Assembly: GCA_965216135.1 (NCBI GenBank)
Contig: CBDCFL010000022.1
Location: forward strand, 186,001 to 250,000
Direction of reading: 5' to 3'
Source of the DNA: CBDCFL01 sp965216135
GTDB taxonomy: Bacteria > Pseudomonadota > Alphaproteobacteria > Rhodobacterales > Rhodobacteraceae
Length of the DNA stretch: 64,000 nt
Part shown: positions 24,475-32,561 of the stretch, one piece after another
Layout of the letters: every line of letters begins with the position of its first letter
Numbering within the stretch: the first letter of the stretch is position 1
The notes under the pieces: generated by a model
Database searches by the model: none
The model's input: only the letters and a program-made list of their open reading frames with translations
What the model was told of the DNA's origin: nothing
Translations under genes and position numbers: made by a program

Positions 24475-25639
24475 TACCACCGAGCGGAATGCCTGACTCA
24501 CGTTGGGGATTCCCAAGCGGTCCGATCTCTGACTCAATGTGGTGAACCAATGAGGTTCGCCATGGCAGCGCCTATCGACTTACGGAACGATTTTGACAGC
24601 GTCTCACTGCGGCGCCTCGCGAAGAGGACCAGGGACGCGACCCAGAGCCGTCGTCTGCTGGCGTTGGCCGAGGTCTACGATGGTGGCAGCAGGACGGATG
24701 CGTCGCGGATCGGCGGCGTCGGTCTGCAGATCATTCGCGACTGGGTGCTGCGCTTCAACGCCCGCGGACCGGACGGGCTGGTCGATGGGAAGTCACCGGG
24801 CGCACCCTCGAAGCTCAACGCCGATCACCGCCGCGCACTGGCGGAGGTTGTTGAGGCCGGCCCGGTCCCGGCGGTGGACGGCGTCGTGCGCTGGCGGCGC
24901 AAGGACCTGGCGCGGTGGCTCTTGGAGACGTTCGCCATCTCGCTCGACGAGACCACGGTCGGGCGCGAGTTGAAGGCGCTCGGCTTCGCCAAGATCTCGG
25001 CGCGGCCGCGCCACTACGCGCAAAACGAGCTGGCCGTCGAGGCTTTTAAAAAAAACTTACCCGCCGAACTGGCGAAGATCCGGGCGAGGCTCCCGAAAGG
25101 CGTCGAGATAGAGCTGTGGTGGCAAGATGAAGCCCGCATCGGCCAGAAGAATAAGCTCACACGCCGATGGGCCAGACGTGGCACGCGCCCGCGGGCGCCC
25201 CGCGACCAGCGCACCGAATGGGCCTATATCTTCGGCGCGATCTGTCCCGCGAAGGGGAAAGGCGCCGGGCTGGTCATGCCCTGGTGCGACACCGACGCCA
25301 TGGCGGCGCACCTCATCGAGATCAGTGCCGCCGTCGATCCCGGCGCCCATGCGGTGCTGATCGTCGATCAGGCCGGTTGGCACTTGACGCCCAAGCTGGC
25401 GATCCCCGACAACATCACCGTCCTGGCGCTGCCGCCACGATCGCCCGAGTTGAACCCGGTGGAGAATGTCTGGCAATTCATGCGCGACAACTGGTTGTCG
25501 AACCGGATCTTCAAATCCTACGAAGACATCGTCGCGCTGTGCTGCCAAGCCTGGAACAACCTCATCGACCAACCATGGAAGATCATGTCCCTCGGCATGC
25601 GCAAATGGGCGCATGGGTTCTGATCAATGACCGTTGGTA
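24475..25639 (+). mobile_element. IS630 type B, copy 1: intact, 1165 bp
   Basis: The ends are TACCACCGAGCGG and GACCGTTGGTA, flanked by TTA at 24472-24474 and 25640-25642. It lies directly next to type A copy 1 and shares one TTA with it. Confidence 0.92.
24562..25623 (+). CDS. IS630-family transposase (type B), intact
   Basis: I chose ATG 24562 (MAAPIDLRNDFDSVSLRRLA, 353 residues) because GAGG lies 6 bp upstream; an in-frame ATG at 24550 is possible. The helix-turn-helix region is DASRIGGVGLQIIRDWVLRFNARG. DDE motifs are WWQDEARIGQKNKLTRRWARR, VLIVDQAGWHLTPKL and PPRSPELNPVENVWQFMRDNW. The A8 run reads through in frame as FKKNL. The sequence is about half identical to type A by eye, so it is a separate element type. 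Confidence 0.95.
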   Translation: MAAPIDLRNDFDSVSLRRLAKRTRDATQSRRLLALAEVYDGGSRTDASRIGGVGLQIIRDWVLRFNARGPDGLVDGKSPGAPSKLNADHRRALAEVVEAGPVPAVDGVVRWRRKDLARWLLETFAISLDETTVGRELKALGFAKISARPRHYAQNELAVEAFKKNLPAELAKIRARLPKGVEIELWWQDEARIGQKNKLTRRWARRGTRPRAPRDQRTEWAYIFGAICPAKGKGAGLVMPWCDTDAMAAHLIEISAAVDPGAHAVLIVDQAGWHLTPKLAIPDNITVLALPPRSPELNPVENVWQFMRDNWLSNRIFKSYEDIVALCCQAWNNLIDQPWKIMSLGMRKWAHGF

Positions 25640-25876
25640 TTATAGGCTGCGGGTCGATTTTGGCTCACAGCTTGGCGTCAAGAAATGCTCGGCGCAAATC
25701 ACTGCGCATTACGCGAGGGACGGATTGGTCGGGCGGCAGGTCCTGGCAGTGGTCAATTTTCCGCCACGCCAGATCGGCAAATTCATGTCCGAGGTTCTGG
25801 TGCTGGGCGTGCCGGACGGCGACGGGCAGGTTGTGTTGGTCGGCCCGGACAAAGAGGTGCCCCTGGGCGGGCGGCT

Positions 25877-26695
25877 TTACTGACCACCGGCAGCGTTTGG
25901 AAAAAACAGCTGCTGCCCGTCGATCCAATAGGCTGCAATGGCGGCTTGTCCGTCAGGCCCCAAAAGCCAGTCAATCAACGACTGGCCTTCATCGCTAGCA
26001 ACGTGGTTGTGGCGCGCGGGGTTTACCAGAATAAGTCCATATTGGTTAAAAAGCCGCGCGTCGCCCTCGACCAGCACGATGTGATCGCGCCGGTTTCCGA
26101 ACGACAGCCATGTGCCCCGGTCGGTCAACGCATAGGCCTGTAATTCGACCGCGATGTTTAGCGTCGTGCCCATGCCCGCCCCGGTTTCGCGATACCAGCC
26201 GCCCGATGCCGCAGTGGTGTCGATACCCGTCGCGCCCCAAAGCGCCAGCTCCTTAATATGCGTGCCCGAACTATCGCCGCGCGAGGCAAACAGCGCCCCG
26301 GCATCTGCAATTTGCGAAAATGCGGTTGTGGCGTTGGCTAGGCCCGCGATCCCGGCAGGATCGCCCGCCGGACCGACGATGACGAAATCATTATACATCA
26401 GATCATGGCGCTCAATGCCCCAGCCCTGGGCGACGAATTCCTCTTCAAGGGTTCTGGCGTGCACCATCACCACGTCGGCATCGCCGTTGCGGGCATTTTT
26501 CAACGCCTGACCCGTGCCCACCGCGACAACGCGCACGTCAATTCCGGTTTCGTCCTCGAATATCGGCAAAATCGCGTCGAACAGGCCCGAGTTTTGCGTC
26601 GAGGTTGTGGATTGCAAGATGACCGGCTCGCCGCTCGCGGGTAGCGGGGCGAGCAAACATGCGGTTAACAGCGCCAAGATGTGCAACCTGGTCAT
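25877..26695 (-). CDS. tupA: Tungstate-type ABC transporter substrate-binding protein
   Basis: From ATG 26695 (MTRLHILALLTACLLAPLPASG, a signal peptide) the protein has 272 residues. The start of the mature part, VILQSTTSTQNSGLFDAILP, is the TupA signature. GTGQALKNARNGDADVVMVHA and FASRGDSSGTHIKELALW are the oxyanion-binding loops. It captures tungstate (or possibly molybdate) in the periplasm. It is the last gene of tupB-tupC-tupA, and its 3' end overlaps that of the broken csaA on the opposite strand by 7 bp. Confidence 0.9.
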   Translation of the reverse strand: MTRLHILALLTACLLAPLPASGEPVILQSTTSTQNSGLFDAILPIFEDETGIDVRVVAVGTGQALKNARNGDADVVMVHARTLEEEFVAQGWGIERHDLMYNDFVIVGPAGDPAGIAGLANATTAFSQIADAGALFASRGDSSGTHIKELALWGATGIDTTAASGGWYRETGAGMGTTLNIAVELQAYALTDRGTWLSFGNRRDHIVLVEGDARLFNQYGLILVNPARHNHVASDEGQSLIDWLLGPDGQAAIAAYWIDGQQLFFPNAAGGQ

Positions 26696-26705
26696 CGCGG
26701 CCGCC

Positions 26706-27404
26706 TCATATATACAAAAGCCCGGCAAGAAAGGCCTCGGCCTCCGGCGCACCCGGCGTGTCGAAAAATTTGCCTGCATCCTGATGACAAACAACCCGCC
26801 CACCATGGAAAAACACGACATCTGCGGCCAGCCGCCGCGCTTGGCCGATGTTATGGGTCACCATCACAATCTTGGTGCCTTCGTGCGAGACTCGGACGAT
26901 CATTTCCTCGATCGATTTGGTCGCCGCCGGGTCGAGACTGGCGGTCGGTTCATCGAGGAACAATATCTGCGGCTCGGTCGCCAGCGCGCGGATGAGCGCC
27001 AGCCGCTGCTGTTCGCCACCCGACAATGTGCGGGCGGGTTGCCTGGCCATGGGCGTCAGCGATGCTCGCTCAAGCAAGGCCGCCAGATTGGACCGGTCGC
27101 GACCGCAGGCGTCAAGCGCGAAGGCGACGTTCGCGGCCACCGTGCGGCGCAACAATACTGGCTTTTGAAACACCATCGCCTGGCGGTTGGGATCCGCATC
27201 GGCATGCAGGCAAAGATCGCCGCTGTTGGGGCTTAAAATGCCGTGCAGAAGGCGCAGTGCAAGGCTCTTGCCCGCGCCGTTGGGGCCAAGGATAATACTG
27301 ATCCCGCCCGCGCGCAGCTCGAGCCGGTCCAGACGCAGAACGTCTCGCCCATCGGCGCGAAACACCAGATCGCGCGCTGCGAGTATCGGCTCGTCGCTAT
27401 CCAT
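26706..27404 (-). CDS. tupC: Tungstate-type ABC transporter ATPase
   Basis: The protein has 232 residues. It contains Walker A LGPNGAGKS, the Q-loop MVFQKPVLLRRTV, the signature ARTLSGGEQQRLALIRAL, Walker B ILFLDEPTASLDP and the switch His in MVTHNIGQA. It energises import through the neighbouring permease. It overlaps tupB by 8 bp and precedes tupA by 10 bp. Confidence 0.92.
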   Translation of the reverse strand: MDSDEPILAARDLVFRADGRDVLRLDRLELRAGGISIILGPNGAGKSLALRLLHGILSPNSGDLCLHADADPNRQAMVFQKPVLLRRTVAANVAFALDACGRDRSNLAALLERASLTPMARQPARTLSGGEQQRLALIRALATEPQILFLDEPTASLDPAATKSIEEMIVRVSHEGTKIVMVTHNIGQARRLAADVVFFHGGRVVCHQDAGKFFDTPGAPEAEAFLAGLLYI

Positions 27405-28101
27405 ACCCGCGCACCGTGGCTGAGCCCAACAGCGACAGGCCCGCGTTTACTGCCAGCGCTATCAGCAGAAGGATGGACCCCAGCGCCATGGCCAGAGCCA
27501 AATTACCGCGCGAGGTTTCAAGGGCAATCGTCGTGGTCATCACCCGCGTCAGGTGGTTGATATTGCCGCCCACGACGATCACTGCCCCGACCTCTGCGGT
27601 GGCACGGCCAAATCCGGCGAGCAGGGCGGTAATCAGGCCAAACCGGCCATCCCAGATCAGTACCCTTATCTTACGCCATCGTGTCAGCCGGAATGAGGCA
27701 AGCAGCTCTGAATATTCGGCTTCCATATTTTCCAGCATCTGACGGGTCAGGGCCGCCAGAATGGGGGTGATCAAAATTGACTGCGCGATGATCATCGCCA
27801 TCGGCGTGTACAGCAGGTCGAGCACGCCGAAAGGCCCGGCCCGCGACAGCATCAGATAGACCGACAGCCCAACGACAACTGGCGGCAGGCCCATCAGCGC
27901 ATTGATGAGCACGACGATCGCGCCCCGACCATAAAACCGCGTCACCGCCAGCAGCCCACCAAGCGGAATGCCGACCAGCGCCGATATGGCCAATGCGAAA
28001 AGCGAGACCTTGAGCGACAGCAGGACGATGCCCGCCAGATAGGCATCACCCGACAGGATCAAACCAAGCGATTGCATGAACGCGGCTGAGAAATCCTGCA
28101 T
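27397..28101 (-). CDS. tupB: Tungstate-type ABC transporter permease
   Basis: The protein has 234 residues and about five or six membrane segments. LISALVGIPLGGLLAVTRFYGR-like N-terminal helices are followed by the EAA loop region, ASFRLTRWRKIRVLIWDGRFGLITALLAGFGRATAEVGAVIVVGGN, typical of TupB. It is first in the three-gene operon. No molybdenum-cofactor-type riboswitch or ModE site could be recognised upstream. Confidence 0.9.
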   Translation of the reverse strand: MQDFSAAFMQSLGLILSGDAYLAGIVLLSLKVSLFALAISALVGIPLGGLLAVTRFYGRGAIVVLINALMGLPPVVVGLSVYLMLSRAGPFGVLDLLYTPMAMIIAQSILITPILAALTRQMLENMEAEYSELLASFRLTRWRKIRVLIWDGRFGLITALLAGFGRATAEVGAVIVVGGNINHLTRVMTTTIALETSRGNLALAMALGSILLLIALAVNAGLSLLGSATVRGYG

Positions 28102-28525
28102 CTGGCGCTGCCTACCCCGGCCGAAAATCGGCGCGCCAGACAGTCGGATAATCCATCCCAGAATTCAAGTGGGCAGCGGTGCGACCAAACGGCGTGGTTT
28201 TGCTATCCAGGGTCGGGCCCTATTAACTGAGCAAGATCGTCAGATGACGGCTTTGAGCCCATCTGTCAAAAAGCACGTCACGCGACCGAGGGCAGCGCCA
28301 GACCGCGGGTGGGCGCCACTGCGGGTTGAGGTCTGCGCTTTGTGGTGCCGCTTCATCTTAAGTTCATTCGGGTGTGCAGGGGGTGGAGGAGCGCCCGCCC
28401 ACTGGGGCGGTCGGGCGCTACCCGGCGGCTCTTCGAGCCTTGATTCCGGGCCAATGCGCAAGATCCTTGACGCCCGTTCTGCCCCGCCCCGCTTGCAAGT
28501 TCTGAGCGCCATTATCCCGCATTTT
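28102..28525. other. 424-bp gap between tupB and znuB
   Basis: I see no convincing gene. The most striking content is the double hairpin at 28391-28450. The open frames crossing the gap on both strands have low-complexity Arg/Pro/Ala composition and no ribosome site. Confidence 0.6.
28391..28450. repeat. GC-rich double hairpin, possible dispersed repeat or structured RNA
   Basis: Hairpin 1 pairs GCGCCCG (28391-28397) with CGGGCGC (28412-28418). Hairpin 2 pairs CCCGG (28421-28425) with CCGGG (28446-28450) around an inner GGCTC/GAGCC stem (28427-28431 with 28435-28439). The block is strongly GC-rich next to AT-rich flanks. From memory it resembles a hairpin element scattered in intergenic regions of Roseobacter-group genomes, but I cannot confirm this. 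The strand and function are unknown. Confidence 0.4.
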
Positions 28526-29329
28526 CTAACGGCCGAACATCCGAGTGACCGCGGGTTGCGCTACAAGGCCCATTGCATAGTAGATCGCGGCAACGCTGAC
28601 GATCGACGGCCCAGCCGGGGTGTCTTGCCAGAACGACAGGGCCAGACCGCCAATGACTGCAGCCGCGGCCACGATGCCGGCCACGACCGCCATGGACTCT
28701 GGTGTTCTGGTCAAACTGCGTGCTGTGGCAGCAGGCACAATCAGCATGGCCGCGATCAGCAGCGCGCCCACGACCTTTAGGGCCATTGTGATCAACAGGG
28801 CTAGTGCAATGGTCAGCACGGCCTGCTCGCGGCCCGGCGATATGTTTGAAGAGATTGCCAGATCGGGGTTCAGCGTTGCGGTCAGCAAACGCGGCCAACG
28901 CCAGACAAGCAGCGCCAGAATGCCCGCTGCGCCCAGCCATATGAACAAGACCTCGCGCCAACTCGCCGTCAAAATGTCGCCGAACAGAAAGCTGACAAGA
29001 TTGACGCGAATTCCATCAAGAAACGAGATCGCGATCAGCCCGAACGCGAGCGCGGAATGCGAAATGACGCCAAGTGTTGCGTCACCGGAATGGCCACGCG
29101 CGACCAGCCAGGCCACCAGCGCGCCCATCGCCAGCGCGACGGCGAAAGTGCCCACCCCGATGGGCAGCGAAAGAACCAGCGCAAGAGCCACGCCAAGGAT
29201 CGCGGCATGTGCGGTGGCGTCGCCGAAAAACGCCATGCGCCGCCATATGATGACCGAGCCGAGCGGTCCCGAGGCCGCGGCAACGCCAAGCCCTGCGAAG
29301 GCCGCGCGGACAAGGAAATCGTCAATCAT
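28526..29329 (-). CDS. znuB: Zinc ABC transporter permease
   Basis: The protein has 267 residues and about eight membrane segments. Features of the ABC-3 family include LGSVIIWRRMAFFGDATAHAAILGVAL near the N-terminus and LKVVGALLIAAMLIVPAATA. It moves Zn2+ across the inner membrane. Its ATG overlaps the znuC stop (ATGA). It closes the zur-znuC-znuB operon. Confidence 0.95.
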   Translation of the reverse strand: MIDDFLVRAAFAGLGVAAASGPLGSVIIWRRMAFFGDATAHAAILGVALALVLSLPIGVGTFAVALAMGALVAWLVARGHSGDATLGVISHSALAFGLIAISFLDGIRVNLVSFLFGDILTASWREVLFIWLGAAGILALLVWRWPRLLTATLNPDLAISSNISPGREQAVLTIALALLITMALKVVGALLIAAMLIVPAATARSLTRTPESMAVVAGIVAAAAVIGGLALSFWQDTPAGPSIVSVAAIYYAMGLVAQPAVTRMFGR

Positions 29330-30063
29330 CCGGTTGTTTCGTGTTCTTGGGGGTGATCATGCTGATGATCATGTTCGTGACGGTACAGCGCCATCGTGCC
29401 GCCGGTGCCGGGACCAAACAGCGCCCGGTACTCGGGTGCTCTTAGAACCACTTCGGGCCTGCCCTGGCAGCAGATGTGACCGTTAAGGCAAATCACCCGG
29501 TCAGTCGCGCTCATGACCACATGCAGATCATGGCTGACCATCAGGATCGCGCAGCCCAGCTCGCTGCGAAGCTCTTCCAGCATTCGGTAGAACGCGCCAA
29601 TTCCGGGCTGGTCCAGCCCCTGGGTCGGCTCGTCAAGGATCAGAATATCGGGATTGGTCAGGATCGCCCGCGCCAGCAGAACGCGGCGCAATTGTCCCCC
29701 CGACAGATCCGCCAGTTGACGGTCGAGCATGGTGTCAAGCCCGGTGCGGTTCGCGGCGGCGGCAATCTCTTCGCTGGCTCGACGCTGCGGCAAATTCAAG
29801 AACCGGCGCACCGTTATCGGCATGGCGGTGTCGATGCTCAGTGATTGTGGCATATAGCCAATCGTCAAGTTGGGCGCTCGGGTGACTGTGCCCGCACTGA
29901 CGGGCATGGCCCCCATCAGGGCGCGGATCAGGCTGGATTTGCCCGATCCGTTCGGTCCGATCAGGGTAACAATTTCTGCCGGTTCAATCGCGAATGTGAC
30001 ATCGCTGAGCACCTGCGCGGCCCCATAGCGGATGCAAAGGTCTCGCGCTGCTATCAGCGGCAT
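29326..30063 (-). CDS. znuC: Zinc ABC transporter ATPase
   Basis: The protein has 245 residues with Walker A LIGPNGSGKSSL, signature ADLSGGQLRRVLLARAI, Walker B ILILDEPTQGLDQ and switch MVSHDLHVVM. The tail is His-rich (YRHEHDHQHDHPQEHETTG), a usual sign of zinc handling. It shares one base with the zur stop codon (TAATG) and overlaps znuB. Confidence 0.96.
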   Translation of the reverse strand: MPLIAARDLCIRYGAAQVLSDVTFAIEPAEIVTLIGPNGSGKSSLIRALMGAMPVSAGTVTRAPNLTIGYMPQSLSIDTAMPITVRRFLNLPQRRASEEIAAAANRTGLDTMLDRQLADLSGGQLRRVLLARAILTNPDILILDEPTQGLDQPGIGAFYRMLEELRSELGCAILMVSHDLHVVMSATDRVICLNGHICCQGRPEVVLRAPEYRALFGPGTGGTMALYRHEHDHQHDHPQEHETTG

Positions 30064-30545
30064 TACCCAGCGTCCTTGCAGGCGGGGCAGATGCCCAGGG
30101 CTTCGATATTCATCCGCGCGACCTCAAATCCAAGATCAGCCGCTTCATTACGCAACGCCAATTCGGTTTCGGTACCGGCAAGTTCGGCAATCGCATTGCA
30201 GCGCTGGCAGATCAGAAACGCCGGCGCATGGCTACCCTGTGGCGTCATGCACGCGGCGAAGGCGTTCAACCGGCGAATGCGGTGGGCGAGCCCGTGTTCG
30301 ACCAGAAAATCCAGCGCGCGATAGGCAACCGGCGGCTGGCTGCCAAAACCTTCGGATTTCAGGCGATCCAGCACTTCGTAGGCTCCCAGCGCGCGGTGTG
30401 CTTCGGCGAGAATTTCCAGAACGCGCCGACGAACCGGAGTCAGGCGGAGACCGTCGATTTTGGCCTGCCGTTCGGCGTAAGACACAACCTCGCCCGCACA
30501 TTGCGCATGGTTATGGTCGTGGAATGCCGCTGTTGAATGGTGCAT
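30063..30545 (-). CDS. zur: Zinc uptake regulator, Fur family
   Basis: The protein has 160 residues with a His-rich N-terminus (MHHSTAAFHDHNH). The winged helix spans LRLTPVRRRVLEILAEAHRALGAYEVLDRL. The paired CQRC and CPAC motifs form the structural zinc site. It represses zinc uptake when zinc is plentiful. The gene is first in zur-znuC-znuB and divergent from znuA, with a palindromic operator between them. Confidence 0.93.
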   Translation of the reverse strand: MHHSTAAFHDHNHAQCAGEVVSYAERQAKIDGLRLTPVRRRVLEILAEAHRALGAYEVLDRLKSEGFGSQPPVAYRALDFLVEHGLAHRIRRLNAFAACMTPQGSHAPAFLICQRCNAIAELAGTETELALRNEAADLGFEVARMNIEALGICPACKDAG

Positions 30546-30567
30546 TTTGGTTGCTCCCCAGTCGCGT

Positions 30568-30587
30568 AATGTTATATCGTAACAATT
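30568..30587. promoter_or_regulatory. Probable Zur operator between zur and znuA
   Basis: TAATGTTATATCGTAACAAT is a near-perfect palindrome (TGTTAT...TAACA) of the alphaproteobacterial Zur-box type. It lies 23 bp from zur and 24 bp from znuA, so one site can control both divergent transcripts. Confidence 0.8.
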
Positions 30588-30610
30588 CGTGTCGCAAGGA
30601 CATCAAGACC

Positions 30611-31438
30611 ATGCTGAGGGTGTTTGTGATAATCGTGGCGCTCGCGCAGCCGGCGCGCGCCGGGGATTTGCGTGTCTTGACCGACATCGCGCCGCTGCAC
30701 TCGCTGGTTACAAAAGTGCTCGGCGAAGAACCGGACTTGTTGCTGGCACCCGGCGCTGATCCGCATCACTTCACGCTCGCCCCAAGCCAGGTGCGCGCAA
30801 TTGCCGAGGCCGATCTGCTGGTCTGGACGGGTCCTGAACAGATGCCCTGGCTGGATGAGTACTTGCAGTCGGCCAATCCGGACCTTGTGACCCTGGCACT
30901 TGGCGCGATCACGGATGCGACGGATACGAACTACGGGCATCTGTGGCTGGACCCGGCCCATGCAATCGCCTGGCTCGATCAGATCGCCGCTCAGCTGATC
31001 AAAAACGATCCCGACAACCGCGCCCGCTATACAACCCGGGCAACGCGTGCAAAGTCTGAACTTAGCGAACTTCAGCAAAAATTGGACCGCCAGCTTAGTG
31101 ACGCCCGCGCACTGGGCATCATCGCCGGTCATGACGCCTATGGCCCATTTGCATCTCGCTTTGGCCTGACGATCATTGGCGCGATTGCCGACGGACATGC
31201 CGCTGCGCCCGGCGCGGCCCATTTGCGGCACCTGCGCGCACTGGTAACAAGCGGCGCGGCGCAGTGCATCCTGTACGACTCAGGGTCAGGACGCGACTAT
31301 GCGGCGGTCCTGGCTGAGGGCCGGGATGTCGTCGTGGGAGCGCTTGATCCGCTTGGACGCGACATTCTGCCAGGTCGCGAACTTTACGACATGTTGCTCC
31401 AAAACCTGGTCGATGCGATCCTGGAATGTCTGCCCTAG
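30611..31438 (+). CDS. znuA: Zinc ABC transporter substrate-binding protein
   Basis: From ATG 30611 the protein has 275 residues with a signal peptide (MLRVFVIIVALAQPARA). Metal ligands of the cluster A-I fold are visible: GADPHHFTLAPSQ, YGHLWLDPAHA, IAGHDAYGPFASRFG and the late acidic YDSGSGRDY. The flexible His-rich loop found in many ZnuA proteins is absent; only scattered His occur. It delivers zinc to ZnuBC in the periplasm and is controlled by the adjacent Zur operator. Confidence 0.94.
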   Translation: MLRVFVIIVALAQPARAGDLRVLTDIAPLHSLVTKVLGEEPDLLLAPGADPHHFTLAPSQVRAIAEADLLVWTGPEQMPWLDEYLQSANPDLVTLALGAITDATDTNYGHLWLDPAHAIAWLDQIAAQLIKNDPDNRARYTTRATRAKSELSELQQKLDRQLSDARALGIIAGHDAYGPFASRFGLTIIGAIADGHAAAPGAAHLRHLRALVTSGAAQCILYDSGSGRDYAAVLAEGRDVVVGALDPLGRDILPGRELYDMLLQNLVDAILECLP

Positions 31439-32553
31439 GGGGTGGCCTCAACGGGTGGACGCAACACTTTAATCTTTAGGAAGAGATGGAGTGTTGAGCA
31501 TGAAGTATCGTCGTCGCATTTACTATTCGGCCACGCAGCGGGCTGAGATTTGGGATCGTTGGCAGCGCGGAGAGTCGATGAGTTCGATTGGGCGGGTGTT
31601 TGACCGGCAATCATCCTCGGTCTTTTCCGTTATCTCGCCGACAGGCGGCATCCGCCCGCCAGGTCGCAGACGTGGTAGCCGCGCCCTGAGCCTTTCTGAG
31701 CGCGAGGAGATTTCGCGCGGGCTTAGCATCAAACGATCACTTCGCGTGATCGCCCACCAATTAGGACGCGCGCCCTCAACCATCAGCCGCGAGGTTCGAC
31801 GGAATGGCGGATCTGCTAACTATCGCGCGACGACCTCTGATCAGGCAGCATGGGATCGCGCATTGCGCCCCAAGACATGCAAGCTGGCTTGCCACCCAGC
31901 TTTGGCCCAAGCAGTATCGGCAAAGCTTCGGCGCAAGTGGTCACCCGAGCAGATTGCGGGCTGGCTCAAGCGTACGTTCCCGAAAAAAGCGCAGAAACAA
32001 GTGTCGCACGAAACGATATACAGAAGCCTTTATATACAGGCGCGCGGCGTACTGAAGAAGGAGTTGCTGGAGCATCTGCGCGCCAAACGCACTGTCCGGC
32101 GCTCCAAGCATGCAAGCCTCAAGCGCAACGGTTTGGGGCAGATCAAAAACGCCGTATCGATCAGTCAAAGACCCGCGTCCGTGGAAGACAGAGCGGTGCC
32201 AGGGCATTGGGAAGGCGATCTGATCGGAGGGTCGAAGAACAGTTATATAGCGACCCTAGTGGAACGCCATTCGCGGTATGTGATGCTGGTCAAAGTCGCC
32301 AACAAGGACACCGAAAGCGTCATCTCTGGGCTAATCAAATCGGCACAGAGATTGCCACGCGAACTCTACAAGTCCCTGACATGGGATCGCGGCAAAGAGC
32401 TGGCAGATCACCCGCGCCTGACCATAGCGACCGATATCGACGTCTACTTTTGCGACCCACACTCCCCGTGGCAACGCGGTTCGAACGAAAACACCAACCG
32501 GCTTCTCCGGCAATATCTGCCAAGGGGAACTGATTTATCCGTTCATTCTCAAG

Positions 32554-32561
32554 CAAAGCTC
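32554..32561 (+). repeat. Left 8-bp target duplication of IS256 element
   Basis: CAAAGCTC, identical to 33985-33992. Eight base pairs is the usual IS256-family duplication. Confidence 0.9.

Larger units (their letters stand above)
23212..25883 (+). pseudogene. csaA: csaA-like tRNA-binding protein gene, split by two IS630 elements
   Basis: The 5' part (23212-23309) encodes MSAISFDDFLKVDIRVGRIV...ARKPA plus two bases. The 3' part (25643-25883) encodes RLRVDFGSQLGVKKCSAQI...EVPLGGRLY after one completing base. Joining the two at the duplicated TTA restores Tyr and a clean 112-codon frame with the CsaA oligonucleotide-binding fold. CsaA is a tRNA-binding, chaperone-like protein. The insertion removes all but the first 32 residues from the first fragment, so the gene is almost certainly non-functional. 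The clean joint shows that the interruption is recent. Confidence 0.92.

Noticed and set aside
25120..25900. Open frames overlapping the type B transposase and running into the csaA fragment
   Set aside because: The fusion is a coincidence of the insertion; the real csaA frame is recovered by removing the elements.
28397..28412. CCACTGGG within the double hairpin, reminiscent of a cobalamin riboswitch
   Set aside because: The B12-box and the conserved core segments are absent, and no cobalamin-related gene follows.
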